This document shows positions 59,226 to 64,000 of a stretch of DNA of 64,000 nucleotides, piece after piece; within the stretch, counting starts at the first letter, position 1, and the number at the start of each line of letters is the position of its first letter. Location: positions 6,440 to 70,439 of the forward strand of contig NZ_KB908323.1 in the NCBI RefSeq assembly GCF_000382385.1, in the 5' to 3' direction. Source of the stretch: Segatella maculosa DSM 19339 = JCM 15638 (GTDB lineage Bacteria; Bacteroidota; Bacteroidia; Bacteroidales; Bacteroidaceae). Both the position numbers and the translations under genes were made by a program. The notes under the pieces were generated by a model. That model did not search any database and was not told the DNA's origin. It saw nothing but the letters and a program-made list of their open reading frames with translations.

Positions 59226-62200
59226 CTATTTCAGAATCTTTTTGCTGCTTTTCCGGCTGCCGTTTGCCATGGTTTCTACCACAAGCACCACACCTTTGGC
59301 TTGTGCATCACAGGCCGTTCCGTCGAGATAAAAGTAATGTGTGCCGACAACGTTACTCTCATTGGCGGCCAGGAGGCTAAGTCCGGTAGTGGTAGATGAT
59401 GGCGTGGAGGGGCCGAAACCACCCATTTCATTGGCTACCCTTACGGTGTAGGTTGCCCCTTTTACCACCTCTTCGAGTGCATATTGTCGGGCATTGGTAA
59501 TCGTAAGGAGTTCATCGTTCTTGAAAACCGCATACGATGGCGTGCCAATGCTGCCCGAGGCAGCAGTCCATGAAAGCGTTTTTCCCTTGAGTGTAACAGT
59601 AGGTGAGGTTACTTGTGCAGCCAAAACAGCGGGCTTCCAATCGGGGAATACCTTGTCGAGTGTGAACAATGAAACCGAATCAGCACTCATTGTGGTGTCG
59701 TAGGTGAAGTTTCCTGTACCGTGAACGAAAGTCACATAGTTGTGAACGGGCGTGAGATTGGCCCCTTGTTCGGTCTTCGAACCAAATTCTTTGAATTGAT
59801 ATGCCGCAACATTCATACCGCCGACGGTAAAGCGCTTGATGGCTTTTCCGTCGTTGAGTGGGGCATCTGTCATCGTTGTTCCTATCCATGCGACTTTCGA
59901 TTTGCCTCCCCAACTGCGTCCAAGCGAGTAACCTTCTTCGTTAAGATTGGTGATTTTGCAGTCGCGCATCACGTAACCATAGTGGCAATTATCGGCCGGA
60001 TAAGGGGCCGCTATCACGTCTGTTCCACCTTTATTGCTGCGTGGTTCGTTGACAAAGTTCACTTTGTTGAAGAAAACATCGCCACTTCCGCACACATAGT
60101 CAACGGTTCCATGGATTTCTCCTCCCTCAAAATAATACTGTCCGTCGCCATTACTGTAGTAAGTATCCTGATAAGAGAGCAGCCGAACGGCCTTGCAAAT
60201 GGTGCGATTCCCCTTATCTTGAATGGCAACCGCACGTCCTGCAGACCCGCTATTATAGTAATCGAGTGCGTTCTGAACGGTCAAATCCTGCAGATAAGTG
60301 TTGTTTCCTGTAATCAAAAGTGTGGCAGTTGTCGCGATACCTTCATTGGCAACAAGTGGTTTGTTTCGAATGATTGTCTTCTCTGTGCTTGCACCTATGA
60401 GCGAGATATTGTTGCCGTTGATGGGTGTGAGTACCGTTTCTCCGAGGTCGTATGTGCCATTTGGAATGAAAATCTTGGTGCGTTTGGCACCTGCTTTGAC
60501 GTTAGCAATGGTCAAAGTATTGAGCAAATGGTCGGCATCTCCGGCCTTGACGACATAATAACCGGCCTCGTTCTGTGCGATAGGATTGGCCTGTGTATTG
60601 GCGATTGTGACGGAATGAAGATAGCAAGCTTTGTCGAAACCGAGGCGAAGCACATCGGCTTCACCACGGTACTCATAGCAGATGAGACCGCCGTCTGTGT
60701 CAGTTTTGGCCGCAAGTGAGGCCAGTTGGGCGCCTTTACTGTTCTTGATGATGATGTTACCGGCCGAATATGCACAGCCCGATAAAAGAATATAAGCGTC
60801 TCCACCGACAAGAAGTTCAACATTATCCGATGGTCCGAAGACCCAACCATGCTGTCCGTCGTGGAACTTTGCCGTTCCTTTGCTGTTGAAAGCCTCGTGA
60901 TCTTCGTCGTAGAAATAGCGGTCGGTGAGGTTGAAGACATATCTTTTCGTAGTACTCTTCACCTCTTTTTCGGTGGCAAGGGCATGGAGAGCGAGGTCGG
61001 AAGTGACCTTATCTTCGATGTTGAACTTGCGATTCCCGGAGCCCGAGGCAGCTGCAAACCAACCGCGAAAAAGGCTACCCGAAGGCACTGTCACGGCCGA
61101 AGCGGAATAGGGAAAGGCCGCAATGGGGGCGTCTTTCTCAACTTTTTGCGTGCCGATAAGGCTACCGTCGGTATTATAATAGGTGAGGGTGAAGTCGGAT
61201 TTCCATTCAAAGAAAATCACATAATCAGCTGTTGTGCCACCTGCATCGACCCGAATTGTGACCTTTGTTCCTTTCGCTGTGGGTGCATAGGTAACGCCTT
61301 TTACCGTTCCGTTCTCGGCAACAACTTCAGTCAAAGGGTTGGTCTGCGACACCATTTGCTGCTTTTTTGAAATGTCAATCGTGGCTTGCAGCGTGCCATC
61401 AGCCTGTTCTTTGAAGCGGTCGGCAGCCGTGAAAGCCGTTCCATTTGCCTTGAATGAGCCCAAAACAGGCTTGGAACTCATATCCACTTTGCCATAGATG
61501 ACGAGTTCAAAAAGATAGGCATTCTGGTTCGTTGTGAGGTTCGTAAAGCGCAATTGACAGTTGGTTTTATTTACATCTACGTCCACATCGGCTCCCGTAA
61601 TAGGCTCGGCCGGACCGTTACTCAACGTAACCCAATCGGCATCTCCTGCACCTTTCGCCTCTAATTTCCAGCCACGTTGACTGCCCGTTGCACCGTGTTT
61701 GAAGTGTACTTTCGTGATATTTTGCAGTGCGGAAAGGGTCACCATGGGCGTCGAACGCTTTGAGGCCATGAGATAACCTCCCTTCCACGACGGAAATTTG
61801 CCGGCGTTCTTGTTCGTCGAACTCACCTCCGTATCGACGATGGTGAAGCTGAACGGCTCGTGACTATAACTTGTTTTAGCATTCACGACGCTTGCCGTTG
61901 TAGAAGCCTTTGCGTTGGTCCAGTCGCTGAAATCGGTCGTATAAAGTACCTTTTCAACCCCTTTGACGTCTCCCGAAGGGTCAGACGGATTGACAAGTTG
62001 CACCGTTCGGCCACTGTAATAGTCGAGCCCTGCGACCTTATTGCACGCAGGATAGTATTCAGAAACGGGTGTCTCGGCCTCCTCGTTCTCCTTTTTCACG
62101 AGCGCTTCCACCAAGCTGTTGGCATACACTTCAAGGTTGGTATAGTAGCCATTTGGGTCGATTGACGTTGCAAGGGCATCGTTTGCAGCGTTCGGATTCA

Positions 62201-63641
62201 GCCCATTTGCGGTCTCCCACACATCGGGAATGCCGTCCAAATCAGTGTCGAACGCATCGGAACGTTTGCCGGTTGGGAAGTTCTTTTCAGTGTAACCATC
62301 TACGTCACTCACGATATCTATGATGCCTGCCCGGCCCGTCCTGCTTCCCGAAAAGGTGGCCGTTCCGTCGGTAGCTTCCTTGGAATACCTCACATCTACG
62401 TTGTCGCGGAAGAGCGAAGCGCCTGCATAAGCCAGCACTTTTCGATAGGCTTTCTCTGCACTGTGCGTGGTGATGTCTCCCGAAGCGATGGGCGCAGCCA
62501 GTTTGATAGGCACATATTGCCGGCCATTATAGGTCTTGTGGGGTACGCCTTGATAGTAGTCTGCACCGTCGAGTGTGTAATGTTCACCATCAATTAGCTG
62601 CACACCTTTGTCGAAAGTGACCCCACTCCAATCATAGTTCTGCGCCTTTGTGCCCGCAGCCTCAACGAAATTGCCACGGATGTAATAGCGACTTGCCATG
62701 CCAACCATGTCGCCCGTGGTCGAATTTCCAGCCTCTCCGACACTGATTTCCGTTACTCTTCGGGTGTTTTTTGTAGCAGGTCCGGCCTTATAATAGTTGT
62801 TAATAATGTTGATTTGTCCCCCTCCGGGACCGCCATAGCAGCCGTTTCCGTTCCCCCAATTATAGAGAACACAGTTGCGAAAGTCCACATTTTCGGCCAT
62901 GACCGTATTGACCCAATGATACGAAGTGAACTGAAAATTGTTCGAATATCCGTCCCATCGGTAGCGAGCTCCATTGAAACGAGGGGCCCGATTATCGACA
63001 CTTCCGATGTAATTATGGTGGAAACTGGCCAGCTTTCCGCCCCAAATTCCACCGTAACCATGCGCACCTTTGTCGTGTCCGGCATTGGTTAAGGCCTCGC
63101 CAAGCATGCACCATTGCATCGTGAAATTATTATTGTCATAGAACGATGCCAGCTCATCAATGCTCCAACTCACCGAACAATGGTCGATGATAACCCCCGT
63201 GAGGTTGCAGTTCCAAAGGGCATCTGCCCCGTCATTGACATTCTTTTCCTGCCCGCGACGAAAGCGAATGAAACGGATAATGTTGTTGGAAGCAGGCCGA
63301 ACCGTGTAATAGCGCAACGTGATTCCGGGATAAGGAGCCGTTTGTCCCAGTATGGTCGTGTTCTGACCAATCTTAAGTTCCGATGCCAAAGCAATGACAC
63401 CACCCACGTCGAACACCACAATCTTCTTGGAATTTCCGCTTACTGCCGCCCGAAAAGAGCCCGTTCCGGCATCGTTAAGATTGGTGACATGGACGACTTT
63501 TCCGCCACGTCCGCCCGTAACATAGCGTCCGTGACCTTCTGCACCGGGGAAAGCTGGGGCCTGCGCCCATGCAGATTGAATAAAAAAAGCACCGAGAAAG
63601 CCGAGTAAAATGACACTCAGACTGCGTTTTGTCTTCTTCAT
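59226..63641 (-). CDS. Secreted pectate lyase-pectinesterase fusion (PL1-CE8)
   Basis: 1471 residues. Signal peptide, then a PL1-type pectate lyase helix (about 28-430: FPGAEGHGRYVTGGRGGKVVHVTNL, GVIIDHCSVSW, NNRAPRFNG-like DNRAPRFNGARY). A calcium-type DTDLDGIPDVWE segment, a beta-rich middle part and an InlB-like repeat follow. About 1020-1344 is a CE8 pectin methylesterase (QDKGNRTICKAVRLLSYQDTYYSN, GTVDYVCGSGDVFF with the catalytic aspartate, YSLGRSW). Then an Fn3-like domain and a C-terminus (AKGVVLVVETMANGSRKSSKKIL) like a T9SS sorting signal. It would de-esterify and cut pectin at the cell surface. Consensus promoter upstream, monocistronic. Confidence 0.92.
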   Translation of the reverse strand: MKKTKRSLSVILLGFLGAFFIQSAWAQAPAFPGAEGHGRYVTGGRGGKVVHVTNLNDAGTGSFRAAVSGNSKKIVVFDVGGVIALASELKIGQNTTILGQTAPYPGITLRYYTVRPASNNIIRFIRFRRGQEKNVNDGADALWNCNLTGVIIDHCSVSWSIDELASFYDNNNFTMQWCMLGEALTNAGHDKGAHGYGGIWGGKLASFHHNYIGSVDNRAPRFNGARYRWDGYSNNFQFTSYHWVNTVMAENVDFRNCVLYNWGNGNGCYGGPGGGQINIINNYYKAGPATKNTRRVTEISVGEAGNSTTGDMVGMASRYYIRGNFVEAAGTKAQNYDWSGVTFDKGVQLIDGEHYTLDGADYYQGVPHKTYNGRQYVPIKLAAPIASGDITTHSAEKAYRKVLAYAGASLFRDNVDVRYSKEATDGTATFSGSRTGRAGIIDIVSDVDGYTEKNFPTGKRSDAFDTDLDGIPDVWETANGLNPNAANDALATSIDPNGYYTNLEVYANSLVEALVKKENEEAETPVSEYYPACNKVAGLDYYSGRTVQLVNPSDPSGDVKGVEKVLYTTDFSDWTNAKASTTASVVNAKTSYSHEPFSFTIVDTEVSSTNKNAGKFPSWKGGYLMASKRSTPMVTLSALQNITKVHFKHGATGSQRGWKLEAKGAGDADWVTLSNGPAEPITGADVDVDVNKTNCQLRFTNLTTNQNAYLFELVIYGKVDMSSKPVLGSFKANGTAFTAADRFKEQADGTLQATIDISKKQQMVSQTNPLTEVVAENGTVKGVTYAPTAKGTKVTIRVDAGGTTADYVIFFEWKSDFTLTYYNTDGSLIGTQKVEKDAPIAAFPYSASAVTVPSGSLFRGWFAAASGSGNRKFNIEDKVTSDLALHALATEKEVKSTTKRYVFNLTDRYFYDEDHEAFNSKGTAKFHDGQHGWVFGPSDNVELLVGGDAYILLSGCAYSAGNIIIKNSKGAQLASLAAKTDTDGGLICYEYRGEADVLRLGFDKACYLHSVTIANTQANPIAQNEAGYYVVKAGDADHLLNTLTIANVKAGAKRTKIFIPNGTYDLGETVLTPINGNNISLIGASTEKTIIRNKPLVANEGIATTATLLITGNNTYLQDLTVQNALDYYNSGSAGRAVAIQDKGNRTICKAVRLLSYQDTYYSNGDGQYYFEGGEIHGTVDYVCGSGDVFFNKVNFVNEPRSNKGGTDVIAAPYPADNCHYGYVMRDCKITNLNEEGYSLGRSWGGKSKVAWIGTTMTDAPLNDGKAIKRFTVGGMNVAAYQFKEFGSKTEQGANLTPVHNYVTFVHGTGNFTYDTTMSADSVSLFTLDKVFPDWKPAVLAAQVTSPTVTLKGKTLSWTAASGSIGTPSYAVFKNDELLTITNARQYALEEVVKGATYTVRVANEMGGFGPSTPSSTTTGLSLLAANESNVVGTHYFYLDGTACDAQAKGVVLVVETMANGSRKSSKKILK

Positions 63642-63671
63642 TTGTCAATGATAGTTAATGGATTGTAACGG

Positions 63672-63702
63672 CAAATTTACGTTATAAAAGTCAAAAGCTC
63701 AA
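63672..63702 (-). promoter_or_regulatory. Promoter of the pectinase gene
   Basis: On the minus strand TTG (63702-63700), a 20-bp spacer and TAAATTTG (63679-63672), about 30 bp before the ATG. Confidence 0.65.
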
Positions 63703-63797
63703 ATAATCGCGGGATTAATCCTTAAGTTTCCTACGTAAACGTTTTCAGCATCAGCTGCTTTCCTCGCGTTTCCGAGCCGATAAAATGGCAGGAAAGA

Positions 63798-64000
63798 AGA
63801 TGTAGGAACACACGGCTCGCACGTCCGCCCAAGTTGAATAGAAACGCAAATACGTGTTCGTTGAAGCGTGAAGCTCAGGCCGCGCGGCTCCACACACATT
63901 CAGATTGATAATCAACGACTTATGTCTTGCATTCCAATCTCAGCCATTTTACCGCGCAAAATGGCCCATATTACCGTGCAAAATGGCTGGAATAAGCCTG
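63798..64000. repeat. Composite intergenic repeat, copy 6
   Basis: Worn GACGCAC modules (GTAGGAACACACGGCTCGCA near 63803 and GGCCGCGCGGCTCC near 63877), the spacer GATTGATAATCAACGACTT, then CTCAGCCATTTTACCGCGC and GTGCAAAATGGCTGG units running to the window edge (63938-63990). Orientation is opposite to the copies at 7.8 and 42.9 kb. Confidence 0.75.

Noticed and set aside
63699..63899. 66-codon minus-strand frame at the right end
   Set aside because: It crosses the pectinase promoter's -33 element and consists of repeat sequence.

Overview
The window comes from a Bacteroidota chromosome, most likely Prevotellaceae. Evidence: TAnnTTTG-type -7 promoters with a TTG/TTTG element about 19-20 bp upstream, a type IX secretion (T9SS) porU-porV pair, fimbrillin-like lipoproteins, PL1/CE8 pectinases, DUF2851 and WbqC proteins, and an NBU-type integrated element. 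I cannot name a species from the sequence alone.

Layout. 1-450: two short tandem arrays, both with a period of about 42 bp. 450-9.4 kb: housekeeping and membrane genes (CobW-type metallochaperone, GNAT, patatin, a polytopic membrane protein with a glycosyltransferase, DUF421, secreted esterase, NUDIX). 9.6-13.6 kb: a surface lipoprotein operon headed by an 84-residue peptide. 14-17.4 kb: dapB-lepB-S26-like-wbqC operon. 17.5-21.4 kb: DUF2851, thioesterase, dprA, dusB. 22.1-23.7 kb: a predicted small RNA, a 66-residue gene and manC. 23.88 kb: tRNA-Leu(CAA).

23,951-40,306 is a 16.3-kb integrative mobilizable element inserted in the 3' end of tRNA-Leu. It is bounded by a 14-bp direct repeat and ends with a Bacteroides-type tyrosine recombinase, which carries a one-base frameshift. 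Its helicase/primase gene has lost its 3' part and its relaxase its 5' part. Between the two breaks lie an unrelated three-gene cassette (two products membrane-anchored), a long inverted repeat, a DUF6078-like gene and a 22-bp iteron-like array. The right half is a compact defence operon on the minus strand: second C5-cytosine methyltransferase, MORC/MutL-type GHKL ATPase, Mrr endonuclease, HpaII-like methyltransferase, HpaII-like endonuclease, Vsr, AlbA/Schlafen-type ATPase, with an XRE regulator upstream. This is the most interesting system in the window. Just outside the right att site are the decayed remains of a related element.

41-64 kb returns to core genes: hcp, a membrane paralogue of the 4.5-kb gene, ispF, porV, porU, a FAH-family hydrolase, a C26-M19 peptidase fusion, an Lrp regulator, three FKBP-type isomerases that appear to act in different compartments, a zinc-less sirtuin, dinB, two small envelope proteins and a 1471-residue pectate lyase-pectinesterase whose C-terminus looks like a T9SS sorting signal, so the PorU/PorV encoded here could process it.

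A composite intergenic repeat family (a GACGCAC/GTGCGTC palindrome beside a CTCAGCCAT/ATGGCTGAG hairpin module) recurs at six intergenic places and never inside a recognisable gene or inside the integrated element.
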